A stretch of 64,000 nucleotides of DNA, from NCBI GenBank assembly GCA_949357655.1, contig CASHTG010000001.1, positions 2,914,001 through 2,978,000 on the forward strand. The letters are read 5' to 3'. This document shows, piece after piece, positions 21,906-33,526 of this stretch (position 1 is the first letter of the stretch; every line of letters begins with the position of its first letter). Both the position numbers and the translations under genes were made by a program. Origin of the DNA: Parascedosporium putredinis (lineage: Eukaryota > Ascomycota > Sordariomycetes > Microascales > Microascaceae). The notes under the pieces are model-generated. The model ran no database searches. It was not told the DNA's origin and saw nothing but the letters and a program-made list of their open reading frames with translations.

Positions 21906-23710
21906 CTACCTCAGCGCTAATACTGCCGCACCCATGCCGGCAGCAAACAGGATCCAAAGATTGAGAGCGCCATAGCGGCCCCCAGCGGCATCCTCGTCAT
22001 CGGGATCAGACGAGCTGGTCTCGAGAGGGAGGAAGGTCTGGGTGGTGAGCATGCCGGGTGTGCACTCAGTATCGATGGTGGGGCAGGACGTGATGGTGAA
22101 GGTGGTTGTGAAGGCGCCCGTGGGCAAAGGCGTGGCACCGTCTCCGGCACCCGTCTGCAAGTGGTGGAAGTTGCGTTAGCACTTGATACAGGAAGGGCAG
22201 AGCCCCAAGGGACAAGGAATTAGACAACTTACGGATTCTTCTGCGGGGCCGGTGGCGCCTGGATCACACTTGCCCTCGCTAGCAGGTACAGCATCCTGCC
22301 CGGTACCGATGGCGAGAATCTCGGTGCCGCAGTTGGCGGACTGGGCGACGTGGACCTGCTGGTTGTCCCAGTCGAAGACGAAGTAGCCGCCGCGCATGAC
22401 GGAGTCACCGAGAATCTGCTGGTGCTCGGTGACGCGGAGGCCGACGTAGCAGAGGCGGGGGTTGCGGTAGTGGCGGCTGTTGAGGACGAAGTCGGAGACG
22501 GGGACGCGGAGGACGAAGGAAGGGTCGCCGCGGTCGTCGAGCTCGCCGAAGCCAAAGTCGACGGTGGAGGCGCTGGAGCGCATGGAGCAGGCGGCGAGGA
22601 AGAAGCCCTCGTCGTCCATGGTGGCGTCGAGGTCGGTGAGGATGGCCTGGGCGAGGCGGGGGTGGAGGCGTGTGAGGGTGGTGCCGCTGTCGAGGAGGAC
22701 GCTGTTGGAGCCGTCGGGGACGACGTGGCTTACGCGGCGGGAGCGGGAGACGCCGATGGTGGAGAGGTGGATGGCGAGGCTTGGAAGGCGTGGGTTAGCT
22801 TTTTTGTTGGACATTGACATTCTTATGCTGGCAGGGGAGAGATTCTATCATACCGAGGTTCACCTTCAAGGCCTGGGACCATGGGGAAGCTGGCGAGGGG
22901 TCCTGTGAACTTTTTGACGTCGAGGCCGCCAAAGATGACGGCGCCGTTGCGGTCCTCGGCGTGGCGCAGATCGATGGAGAAGGACCTGGACTTGATGAAG
23001 CCCTGGGCCTGCATGGAATTGAGGACGAGGGAGTAGGGTTTCCCGGCGGTGAAACCATCCCGCAGATCGGGACCGAGGCCGAGGATGCCGGAGATGCCGT
23101 CGACGGTGCCGTTGACGATGACGCCAAAGATTTGGTCGGCGAGGGTGACGTCGCCGATGGCGAGGCTGTCCTTGAAGTAGTTGAGGGTGACGGAGGTCTG
23201 GGTGGAGGCGTCGCTGGAGTCGCCGTAGTGGAGGCTGCCGCGGCCGACGGGGCCGGAGACGGTGCGGGAGTTGGCGGGGTCGTAGGTGCCGAAGAGCTGG
23301 CACATTTCGTAGGAGCGGCGGTCTACGGCGTCGTCGCAGCTGGGGATGACCCAGAGATCGCTGGAGCCGGTGTCGATGAGCACGGCGAGGTTTTGGGCGG
23401 GGTTGCCGAGGGAGACTGGGGCGCGCTTTAGGTTAGCTTGGGGGGATGAAAGAAAGAGAGAGAGAGAGGGAAGACTTACTCTCGATGGTGTAGTAGGTGA
23501 CTAGATTGTCGAGAACGACTTCGAACGGGCTGCGTGGTTTGATGCCGGCGGCTTCGGCGTTTTGCATCTTGTCGGTGCGGCTAATGGGGAGGCTGATGAA
23601 GCCGTCGCCCGTGACGGCGCGGGGAATGTGAGGGCCGGGGCGGCGCCGGCCATGGCGGTGGAGATGATGCCGCAGGCCGTGGCGGCGGAGAAGAATTGGG
23701 TGAACATCAT
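21906..23710 (-). CDS. GPI-anchored aspartic protease (pepsin A1, yapsin-like)
   Basis: Secreted or cell-surface acid protease. Four exons: 23710-23480, 23415-22854, 22779-22233 and 22154-21906. It starts with MMFTQFFSAATACGIISTAMAGA, a signal peptide by composition (Met at 23707 is an equal alternative), then a propeptide. The two catalytic aspartates are in IDTGSSDLWV (about residue 92) and LLDSGTTLTRL (about 293), the normal spacing of about 200. After the lobe containing GILGLGPDL, a Thr-rich C-terminal stalk (TTTFTITSC) ends in a hydrophobic segment, as in GPI-anchored yapsins. One break, at the gggg of 23621-23624, lies in the propeptide; restored, the protein has about 529 residues and exon phases agree. 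Confidence 0.9.
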
Positions 23711-23869
23711 CGCGGCGGGCGGCGGGAAGCTCCCAAAGACTCGTGGTTCTCTCGGTCGAGAATTGATTACACTCGACTGCTTTTTAGAAGCCCCGGCGGG
23801 AATCGCGCACTTTGGGCACGACCTCGGATCGAGGGAAGTAGATTACCCCCTTCCCACGGTTGCAAAAGG

Positions 23870-23870
<1 letters not shown>

Positions 23871-23900
<30 letters not shown>
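23871..23900. repeat. GA microsatellite upstream of the protease gene
   Basis: A nearly uninterrupted AG run of about 30 bases, 160 bases upstream of the protease start; on the gene's own strand it is a CT tract, so it may act as a promoter pyrimidine tract. Confidence 0.85.
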
Positions 23901-24365
23901 CGGCGCGGGAGACGGCGGCGTCGGTCAAGGTTGGAGAGGAAGACGGGATCGCGGCAGCATGTCTTCTGGGGGACGGCGTCAAGAAAAAGTCCCGTGGCGA
24001 TGGTGGACCTTAAGGGGGAGAGGAGAGGAGAGAAAGGCTGGAGGAGGGGGAGAGAAAGGAAGAGGCCCCTTGGAAATCGGTGGGAGGAGGAGGACGAAGA
24101 AGAAAAAGAGAAGAGACGCTCGAAGGCGGTTCTTGGCCTGCTTTTCGCGATTCTAGCCAAGCTTCCACCGAATTACCGACAGCGCCAGCAGCAGGGGGAG
24201 ACAAGCAGCAGGCATGGCAGGTTCCCCAAGTACTTTGTACACGATTGAGTGCGTCGACTGCGCTGACCACTCGGTACACTGCATGAGTATGGGGATGGCT
24301 GGCCCAGCCAGCACTGGAGCGGGCGGAGTGAATGTTACTTTGTAGCGTCGCATGGGGGAGAGAAG

Positions 24366-24410
24366 AGGCGAGGAGCGGCGAGGAGCGGCGAGGAGCAGCG
24401 AGGAGGAGGG
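24366..24410. repeat. 10-nt purine-rich minisatellite
   Basis: Four near-identical copies of a GCGAGGAGCG unit, one with a G-to-A change, in a purine-rich context. Confidence 0.85.
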
Positions 24411-24734
24411 GAGGAGAGCTAACGGGGTCCTTCGCCCCCCTCCATTCCGCTTCGGGAAGCTAGCCCAGGCTGGGCGGACAGGTCCTCTGACCAGTGGCCC
24501 GGGAACCAATGCGCAGCGGCAACCTCAGCTCTTTGGCTTTGGCATCATGCAGGCTGGGTATGACAAGGTACAGGAGCCACAAAGCCAATCAAACTCGGAA
24601 TGAGGGTGTGTGGGTGGGCAGGCGGGAACAGGGCAGGGCCAGGCCAGGCCCCAACGTCGAATGCGAGTGTGCTGTGCGTTGGTGCTGATGCCGTGTTCGT
24701 GTGTGGACGGGTTGAAGGAAGCATTATGGCTGAT

Positions 24735-24762
24735 GATTATTATTACTATTATTACTACTATT
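24735..24762. repeat. TTA/CTA trinucleotide microsatellite
   Basis: Imperfect run of tta and cta triplets in non-coding DNA. Confidence 0.85.
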
Positions 24763-27170
24763 CTTCCCTCCTTCCCAACCCCTGTTGGCCAGTCGGATCT
24801 ACAAGGAGGAAGCAATTCTCTGGGTTAAAAGTTTGGACGTTTGGTTGGGGGAACTATTATTGCCAAGAAACCCGCCCAACTGCGCTCCTCCTTGTATTAA
24901 TACTTTGGCACTGTTCAAGGATCGGGCAGTGCATTGATGATCTCTGGAGCCTGGTCCCAAGGACGGACGGAGAGGGGATGAAGAACAATGCTTGTTCGTG
25001 ATTTGGAGGTCACAATGTGGGTTGGTCGGGCGGGTTGAGGGCTTAAAAGCTTGAGGGGGAAAAAGGGAGGAGAATGGATTAATAGATCCATAGATGTTGG
25101 GTGGGAAATTGATCGGTCGTTGGGCCGTGGATAAACAGCACATCATTTATTAGGGTGTGTTCTTTTGCTTCGATTGAAGATACGCGAGCTGTGCTGTTTT
25201 TAGAATGATCCATGGATGCATCATAACCCCAAGTACTTGTCGAGATCCTCTCCGCTGCTCCCGGGGCAGCTTTGAGCCCTCATGCGCCAATAATCGACGA
25301 GTGCGCACTCCATGCTCCACACGGAAGAATAGGACGCACACACTTGCGGGCTGTGGACAAAAAAGTGCAAGGAGATGAGATGACTGATCGCGTGTATGAA
25401 GTACTTTGTGTGCAATTGTTGGTCAAGTTGGTCGGTGCGGGAGGGAAAAAGAAGGAAAATTGGACGCTTCTTGCTCTTCCTTCTCATCAGCCAGTACCGA
25501 GGTACAGGTCCCAGGCCTTCTAGGGCTACCTTTGCCTCCTAGCTAGCACTGCCTGGCCTGACCCGGTTCCCAAACTTCAGTTGTGCTTGGCGTGGGACCG
25601 CTGAGCTCCTGAGCTGGAACAGGCAGCATGGATGAATGACCGTTTGATCCGAATTGCACTGGCAAGAACTGGTTCCTTCGTGGGGAACGATTCATCTCAA
25701 GTAGGCTGGGCTAGGCTGGGCTGGGCTGAGTGGAGCACTCCAGTCTGATAAGGAACGAGCAAAGTACCCGAGTTGTCGCGCTGGCACGATGCTTGATGTC
25801 GTCACTAGCCCAAGACTTCTTCTGTTCCGAACGCTCACGATGTTTTCTTCAAAAGGAGCTAAACCCCACTAGAAATTGGATCTCCAGGATCAAATCAATT
25901 GTGGACTTGCATCAAGCCCACTGATTGATCATGGTTATGGTTGGATGGGTTCGCGGTGCGTTAGCTTTCGTCTGGCAACATGCCAAGCCAAATGGATCAA
26001 CAGCGCACACCAAACCCTCCGTGGATTCCAGTGGAGACGAGCATCTCACAATGCATCTATTCGATCCATTGATCAATTTGTTCTCGTATTGTAATAGTGG
26101 AACACGCTCTGCTCTGGTGCGAGAAAATGCTGATCGGCACCAGTTGACATCTCCATCCACGCCCACTTCAAGTTCAAGCTCACGCAAAGGTACATGCCTC
26201 GGTACCTCTGTCAATGCCGGTTGACCCTTCCGAGATGGAGGACCACCCCCGAGCTTCAGAAGTTGGAGAAATCAAGATAGCACCTCATGTTTTCCTCCCT
26301 CTCCCTCTCTCCCTCGCAGCCAGCCCTATCTGGGTTTCCCAGACGAGCGTGCTAGCGAAACCTTGCCTTCCCAAAACAGAAAACAAGAACGAACCACGAG
26401 GTGGGGGATACGGATGCATGTGCGGAGGGGGAACGAACGTGATGCGCTGGCTGCTATTACTTGGGGAGAAAGGGGAGGGGTCACAAGTTTCCGGATAAGC
26501 TTCGAATAGCTGTGCGCCTCACACAGGTCGGCCGATGCAGGCCCCGGCCAGCCCCAGGCGCCGTCAAAGGGATGGGCCTCGAGCGAGGTGCGAGCTGTTC
26601 CTGTTTAGGGCATAATGCGGCAATGGCGCCGATAGGCTATCGAAGTCAAAAGGGACGACGAGAAATGAGAAATAGACAATATCCCAAGGCTAAGGGTGAA
26701 AAAGAGGGTTATGAAGAACCACCGTCTCTGGGAAGACGCCCGCGAATGCCTCCCAGGCCTTACCATGTGTTCGGAAGGGCATCATGTCATGTGGTGCGAT
26801 TCGGAGGGTTAGTGGAAGTGGAGGACTTGGCCATGTAGCGTTGTCGCCATCGGAAGGAGATCCTTGATAAAACCCCACGAGCTGGGCAATAGAAGTGAGT
26901 GAGTGGCACTTTATAGTCCGTATCGGTCGTGGAGAGCATAGCACACACGCTGTACCGAGAATCACAATCTCGCACAATAGGTCTAGCAAAAGACAAGAAT
27001 ATGTTCTAAATAAAACCACCCCGTTCTTCTAGCGGATAGGGGATCTAGATGCAGTGTACACGTAGTTTATATAACTCGAAAAAAAAAGAGAATCCCCCAT
27101 TGTACTGTACAAGGCCCTGCTCCCCGCGCGCCATCCCATCGGGTTTCCGCAGCTCGCTACCGCCCCGCCC

Positions 27171-28533
27171 TTACTCCTTGCCCGTCCCGGCCACGAGGAG
27201 CACCACTCCGCCAAGCTGCCTACGAATATCCTCCCTGTCCACGTCGTGCGTGTCCTCCACCTCGCCCCAGTTCCCCGTCTGCCACGCCACCTCGATCCCC
27301 GCCGCCTTAGCCGCCGCCTCCACGCCGAACCGCTCCCGCCCCTCGCCGCCGCCCCGGGACGCGATGCCCGCCCCTTCCTCGCTCCACTGCACGAGGAGGC
27401 GCGCGGCGATGAGCAAGCTCTTGGCCGACAGCACCGCCCTCTCCAGGCCCGCGAGCTCCCACGCCGAGAGCCCCGCCACCCAGCCCTCCACCACCGCGCG
27501 GGACCCTTCGTCCTGGCTGCGCGGCATGATGGAGTTCTCGTCCAGCACCGGCACGAGCGAGATGCCCGGCCACACGCGCGACACCAGGTAGCCCACCACC
27601 TCCTCCGCCGACGCCTGCTGCAGCTCCCGCAGCGTCCGGCCCTGCGCGTCCTGCTGCGTCACGTCGCCCTCCGGCGCCCAGCAGAGCACCGAGTCCGTGT
27701 CCAGGTACCGCATCACCATCTTGGTGATTTGCGCCCGCGCCGGCCCCACCCCGCTGCCTGGGCCCGTCGCGTGCGTCGCGTCTTCCGCTGCTAGGTCCAG
27801 CGCGCGGCACACGAGGCTGGTGAGCGGGATGAGGTGCTGTCGCGTCGCGTCCTGCACCGACGTGAGGAGATCCCACTCGAGCGCGAGCGCTGTGGCGAGG
27901 TGCGGCTTGGTCGTCGGGATCTGGATGATTTCTTTGGTTGTTGGGTGTCGGAGGACTCGGGTGTCGAGGAAAACTTGGAGGGAGCCTGCCACATTGCCGA
28001 GCGTTAGAACGTCTTTGACAGAATTAAATCCAGCCTTCGTTTAGTCGGCGGCATTGAGGGTTGGGGGATAGGGGTTGTCAGAGGAAGAGCGTAATATCCA
28101 AAGTAAAAGGGGCAGAAAAAGAAAAAAGACCTCTCGGCCCTTCTCTCATTCCCCCCTTCTTCTTCGTCTTCCTCGTCTTCCGCCCCTGGTAGGGACCACG
28201 TACCATCAACTTCCTTGACATGCACTTCATTCCAAAACCTCTTGGACAACGGCTTGCCCCCGCCCTGCTCTGCTTCGCCAGCTTCAGCATCTCCGCCTGC
28301 CGCCTCCGCTTCTTGACCCTCGCCAGCGCCTCTTCCGCCTGGCTCACGGGCGCCTGCGGCGGCGGACCCGTCCCCACGATGGGCGCCACGTCCGCCGCCT
28401 GTCCGCCGACCGCCCGGAACGCCGCCCTCGTTCCCGCCACCGCCAGCGTGGGCGTCGTCATCCTGCTTGCCACCATCGTGCTTGTCGTGGCTGACGCGGA
28501 AAGCCGGCCGCCGAGGCGTGTGAGGGCCTTCAT
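27171..28533 (-). CDS. ATP12: ATP12, mitochondrial F1-ATPase assembly chaperone
   Basis: Matrix chaperone that binds the F1 alpha subunit during assembly of ATP synthase. Exon 1 is 28533-28204 and exon 2 27985-27171; intron 27986-28203 (gtacgt..cag) joins EVDG to SLQVFLDTR. The N-terminus (MKALTRLGGRLSASA) is Arg/Ser/Ala-rich without acids, as in a mitochondrial presequence. Family signatures are RFWNEVHVKE, PTTKPHLATALALEWDLL, HLIPLTSL and, near the C-terminus, a conserved region around WPGISLVPVLDENSIM. The run ccccc at 28257-28261 (ggggg on the gene strand) is one base short of the frame needed to reach RFWNEVHV; restored length is 381 residues, typical for fungi. It is transcribed in the same direction as the neighbouring EFR3 but with a 1.3-kb gap, so it is not a shared transcript. 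Confidence 0.9.
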
Positions 28534-29881
28534 CGTGGTTCCGAGGTTTTTTCTATTTTTTTCTAGCCTCCAATGATATTTTCGTTGAGGAAGAGGTGAG
28601 TGTTGTTCGTGTGCGTTGACGACTTGGCGCCTCGACGAAATTCCTTGGTCGTACCTGAAGCTGGGAGGAAAGCCGACAAGAAAAGGCGATGAAATAGTCG
28701 TGGTGGTTGGATGCGTCTAGGAATCGTCAATCATCAACGATGGGAACTAGAAAAATGCAGGTAAAGTGGACGAGAGACCCAGAGCTTAAGTGGGTCTGTT
28801 TCTCCTATTTCAATTGGCCAATGTTCTTTCAGCTTCTGTGGTAGCCACGAACTGCCTCACCGACGTTCACCGAGGGTCCTCAAGTCAATCAACATTAGGC
28901 ACCATTACTCGTCAAACACAATATGGTATTCAGATTGTATGCATGAATTTATGGACTGCATTAAGGCTTCATTTTTGACAAGTGTCATTGTCTACTTCAC
29001 TACCTATGGGAGAAGGAAAAAGAAAAAGAAGAGAAAAACGTACGCAGACATCCACAAGTGCTGCTTGTTTTTTTGTATCCCTTTATCACGTCAACCCAGT
29101 AATAAGCAATATTGAAAAGTGCGAAAACGGAGCGCTACGGACAGAACCCTTCGGGGCTTCAATGTATAAATGCCCCCATCTCCTACTGCAAAGCCAAAGC
29201 AGAAAGCCATGATGATAATGGTACAAGTAGCGCGACCTCCACGGCGACATGGGGCGTCGGACGCTGATCGTTCGCCACCCGGCAAAGGAAAAGCCGGGGC
29301 GAACGAGGAAAAAAGTGTTGTAAGAAGGGAGAAGAAGGATTCATGTGGAGAAAACTGGACAAAACATGCGTGCTGTGCCAAAGGGACGCTAAGCCTAGGA
29401 CCGTCCCCATCTTTGTTGTTGGATTATGTAGAAGCAGGAACATCGTGAAATACAGAAAACAGAAAGCCATGCTTGGAAGAGTGTTTGCTTTTGTAGCCTC
29501 CTCCGTCTCCTGACGCCCACGGAACACCTTGAATCGAAGAAAGAAGAGGTAAAGAAGAAAAGAAAAAAATGGCAAAACCGGAGGGTAAACCAACATCATA
29601 CGAGTACAATAGGGGTTTCCAAAAGGGAAACCAGGGTGAAAAAAAGGCCGTAAAATGGAAGAGGAAAAAAAGGTCATCCTCGGCCAATGTAAAAGAGAAA
29701 AAAAGACGACGTCCTTTGAAGGATAGAAGGAGGATCGCAGACGAATAAGTTGGAAGGGCGGCAACATTAATAAAAGGTAGAGAAAAAGGCTGCGACGTTC
29801 CCGACCCTTCCGGATAACGAGAGACGAAAGACCCGGCGGCATGGATCGAGGCAACACCTACAGGGCAACACCGATACGTAT
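28534..29881. other. Intergenic: ATP12 promoter and EFR3 3' region
   Basis: About 1.35 kb with no gene recognised; purine-rich on the plus strand (many aagaaa runs between 29000 and 29720), hence pyrimidine-rich on the gene strand. Confidence 0.5.
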
Positions 29882-32800
29882 CTAATACGGCGGCCTCGTG
29901 AGATTGCCCAAACCTTCCTCGCCGTTGCGGCTATCGATCCCCTGAGCAGCTCATCGAGGTCCACCACGCCCGACCTCGTGCTCTCCGCCATCGATACGCC
30001 TCGCTGCACCTCACCCCCGCGGCTGCTAATGTTTCGCTCGCCGCCTCGGCTGCTGATCCGGCGGTCCATGCTTCGGCTCGTGCGGGGTCGGTCACCTCCG
30101 CGGCTGCTAACCGCCCGGCCAGGAGATCGCGCCCCATCTTGTCCCCGAGACAATTGGGCAGCGCCAGGTTCGCTGCTCTTAGATGATGCCAGGACGGCAA
30201 TCGTTGGCAGTGGCGGGACGGGCGGCACATCTTCAGTCTGCTGGTTAACCTCGGCCTCCTGCACGGCTTCCATGGACTGCCTTGCTTCATGCGTGGGGTT
30301 GGATGTGAGCGGTCCCGTGCTGCGACCCTTGGATGGGGTCCTTTGCAGACCTCCGGAATACGGTGCAGCCGCTTCGGCGGGCGGCGGTTGACTTTCTGGG
30401 TTGACGCTTAGTTCTGATGGCGAGTATTCGTAGCTAACCATGCTATCGATGCTGTCCGAATCTCCATCCAACGCCCCCGCCGTCCCCGGCATGGGATATT
30501 GAATCTGTCCCGAGAGGACCTGCTTAAGTTGATCCACCGAGGCGATATACCCTCGGCTAGATGCCGACGGAGAGGAGAGATCCCGCTGCGCACGCTGCCC
30601 TTCTTGGGGACGTGAAGGGGGCGAGCCCACCACCCGCTTGTGCCGAGCCTGGCCTCAGGTTGTACTGGCTTCCATAGGGCGACGATGTGTGGCCATTCGC
30701 GCCGCCCCCGTTCACGGCCAGTCGGTTCCGGTTCGTTCCCGTCGTGCCCGCCTTGGATCCGTTCAAGGACGCCGACCTGCTACCCGATTGGAGAGCCATG
30801 ACAGCCTGATCTCTCGTCCATTCCACAAGCATTAGCTCTCGGTACTGGTTGGGAAGGTCGCATTCCGTCGTCGTCAGTGCAATCGTGCCCGAGGTGAGGG
30901 AAGAATCTAGCATCGGCTGCGCAAACGTCCGCCCTGGAGACGCGGCCGGGCTCGCAGCGGGCGACACCGTCACCTCTTGGTACCCCACAGCGACGCACTC
31001 AACCAGCGAAAGCCGGTCGTCAAAAGGCAAGAGGGACTCGGACTCGATCTCGTTCAGCGGGAGCTGGGCTTCGGGCAAAGAAACCCCCGGTGTGCTGATT
31101 CGGTCAATGGGCGGCGCAGGGATCGTGACACCTTCCACCCAAAACTGTTTACTGCGCCGGCGAATAATTTCGTTGGTAATGGCACGCCCGACGACCGAGG
31201 CTTCGAAATCGAAGCACTCTGTCAGCGTCCAAAAATACCCGTGCACCAGACTGCCGATTCGAACCTTGTGCAAGGGTGTCTCGGCGTCCAGGATGTCTTC
31301 CTGGAGTCGGTAGATCATCGGTAGGCCATATCGCACCGCGTTCACGCCAAGCGTAAAGACGAGCTTCAGCAACAGGACGTGCATCAGCACGTAATCGGCG
31401 TCGCATTCGACGTGCTGGAGGGCGTTGTCGTACACCGCGATGTGAAGAAGCTGAAGAAACCTCGAGCCAGATGCCCTGACGTGCTTGTCGTGGTTGGAGG
31501 CGGAAGATGCCGCTCGCCGCGCAAAGGCACCGGCGCCAACTTCCTTGCTAACCTTGCCTGGTTGCCGATGCGCCACCGCATCGTTTTGCACCCTCAGATC
31601 CGCGCGGCTCGTCTCCCGGTCGAGCCACGTGTTGAGAGCATCAACGTAAGCCTTCCTTACCTGGCCATCGGGATCCCGGAGCAGCCAGTGGGTTCCCTCC
31701 CAGACGTGGAGAGGCACCCGGTTTCGGGACAACGAGCGGGTGCTCGTCGACTTGGATGGGGGATTGGCAACGAGGAGGATCGACTTGACCGCTCGGAGGG
31801 CGGCAACCTTGGCGGCCCCAAAGGAGAAGTAGGCTTCGATGTGCGAGGTTCGGTCGACGAGGTCGGTCGCGTCATCGTCCTGTTCGGCGTGAGGAGAGGA
31901 GCTTGTGCTGCCAGACCGAGCGGGCTTGAGGCGCTGGAGGATGGTCGAGATCATATCGGACACTTGATCGGCGTAGTAAATATGAGTGGCGAGCTCGCCC
32001 ATGCAGCGTTCGATCTGGGCGAGGAGGTCGGCCCTCTGCTCTTCAACAAGGCGAGCTTGTTCGACCGGGGTTTGGCGGCGGCCTCCGCTCTCGTGGCCCT
32101 GAGCATCATCCGCTTCGTCGTCGCTGACCGGAGGAAGGAGGATGAGTTTCTTCATCTGCTGGATTAACTGCAAGAGGACGTCCATGACACTGAGCCCAAT
32201 GAGATTGATATCGGATCGCAGTAGGGACCCGACCATGGCTGTCAGGGCCAGATGAACGCGTAGATTTTCATCCCGAACCAGGGTTCGGACCATTGTGTCC
32301 ATGGTCGTGACGAGAATCATGTAGCGATCTTGAACAGGCGCCCACCGAGCCACCTGCTCAAAGATTGTGATGGCCCAGCCGAGATTTCGGCCGGTCCTGG
32401 GGTCTCGTTGCATCACCAACTCGCCTTGCCCAATCTTGTTTTCGATGAAGGCGAGAAGCGCCTGTGTGGCGGCATGTATCTGGGGTCGATTAGGGACAAC
32501 GAAGATCATCTTGAGGCACTGCATCGCAAGGACGGAAATATCCTCCTCGGCGAGCTTATCGACGTCGAAAGCGGTTCCCGACAGCGCGATGGGGTTGGTG
32601 TCGCCTGCGGTATCAGCGGTTCGGACGGTCGCGATGCTCATGCGACGGCGGGTGAGCTTTTCGGAATCGACGCGCTCCTCCATCTCCACCCTAGAGTGCA
32701 ATGTCTCGAGGAAGCCGTCGCTATCGTTCCAAAGGTTCTCGAGGATGATGGGGACGATGACGGGTAATTGGCGACCAACGAGAGAGGACAGGGCCTCGGA

Positions 32801-33526
32801 CGAAGCGATGCTCCGGATGGCCTCAAGGCCGGCGTTCCGCCATCGCATGAGGACGGGCTTGCTCGAGGGAATTTTGGTGGGTACATATTTGGCGGATGCA
32901 AAGTTCGCGTAGGCACGCACGACGGACTCGTACTGCTGGACATAGCCCTGGTCGGCGAAGAGGGACGACGCGTCGTGGTTATCACAAAAGGCTTCGAAAG
33001 TGGGTATGGAAGACTCTATCATGGTGATATCTTGGGATTCGAGGACAAGGTTGAGGACGCGCAGGACGCATGGCGCAATCAGAGGAAGGTCCTTGGGAGA
33101 CTTTTCGATGAGAGCGGCAAGGATCTGCAGGGTGACTTGGACATTTCTAAATTCGCGGGTCGTCGACGACGACGTCAGCAACTGTTGTTTCTCTTCTCTT
33201 TCATTGTTTTACGGTTCTGTTCCTAGGCTGGAGGATGAAAGGAGGGAACGATTGTCGAAAGCACAAAGGGGGAGGTTGGTGAGGTGAGGGTTCGAAGCGA
33301 ATAAGACATACCCGATGCGGACTCTCCAGACATCGCTGGCCGTCTTCTTTTCAAGAAAGGAGCCAATCTTTTGGATTTTGGAGCGTCGCGAAGTTGCGTA
33401 AAAGAGCAAATAGCTAAGCTCGCTAGAGTTGGGCTTGACATCGACAGCGCCCTTTCTCGTGCGTGGATAGCATTTCAGGACGAGGACTTGGTGCTTCGGA
33501 CGGCACCGGTCCTGGATGGAGTTCAT
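29882..33526 (-). CDS. EFR3: EFR3, plasma-membrane anchor of the Stt4 PI4-kinase complex
   Basis: Palmitoylated or membrane-bound scaffold that, with Ypp1, places the PI4-kinase Stt4 at the plasma membrane. Exon 1 is 33526-33312 and exon 2 33146-29882; intron 33147-33311 joins RVRIG to NVQVTLQIL. The N-terminus has CRPKHQVLVLKCYP with conserved Cys and basic residues, then KPNSSELSYLLFYATSRR and a long HEAT-like helical region, followed by a Ser/Pro-rich disordered tail with SVDQLKQVLSGQ, ISSRGGE repeats and DLDELLRG. Three single-base losses, all near or in the tail (30598-30600, about 30563-30574 and cccc 29939-29942), explain why the frame as read ends early. Restored, it ends LGNLTRPPY with stop at 29882-29884 and about 1160 residues, and exon phases agree. 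Confidence 0.92.

Larger units (their letters stand above)
23711..27170. other. Large intergenic region with simple repeats
   Basis: About 3.5 kb between two minus-strand genes; no gene seen. It holds a GA microsatellite (23871-23900), a GGAGCGGCGA-type minisatellite (24366-24410), a TTA-type microsatellite (24735-24762), a GGCTGGGCTA repeat near 25703-25732 and the palindrome ATCCATGGAT (25208-25217). The left part is the protease promoter and the right end the ATP12 3' UTR. Confidence 0.5.

Noticed and set aside
22814..23431. 205-codon plus-strand frame
   Set aside because: It lies antisense to the aspartic protease and is Gly/Val/Glu-rich low complexity caused by GC-rich codons.
27246..27794. 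182-codon plus-strand frame
   Set aside because: Antisense to ATP12, Arg/Leu/His-rich, no start context or motif.
31379..32167. 262-codon plus-strand frame
   Set aside because: Antisense to the conserved EFR3 coding exon with no recognisable domain.
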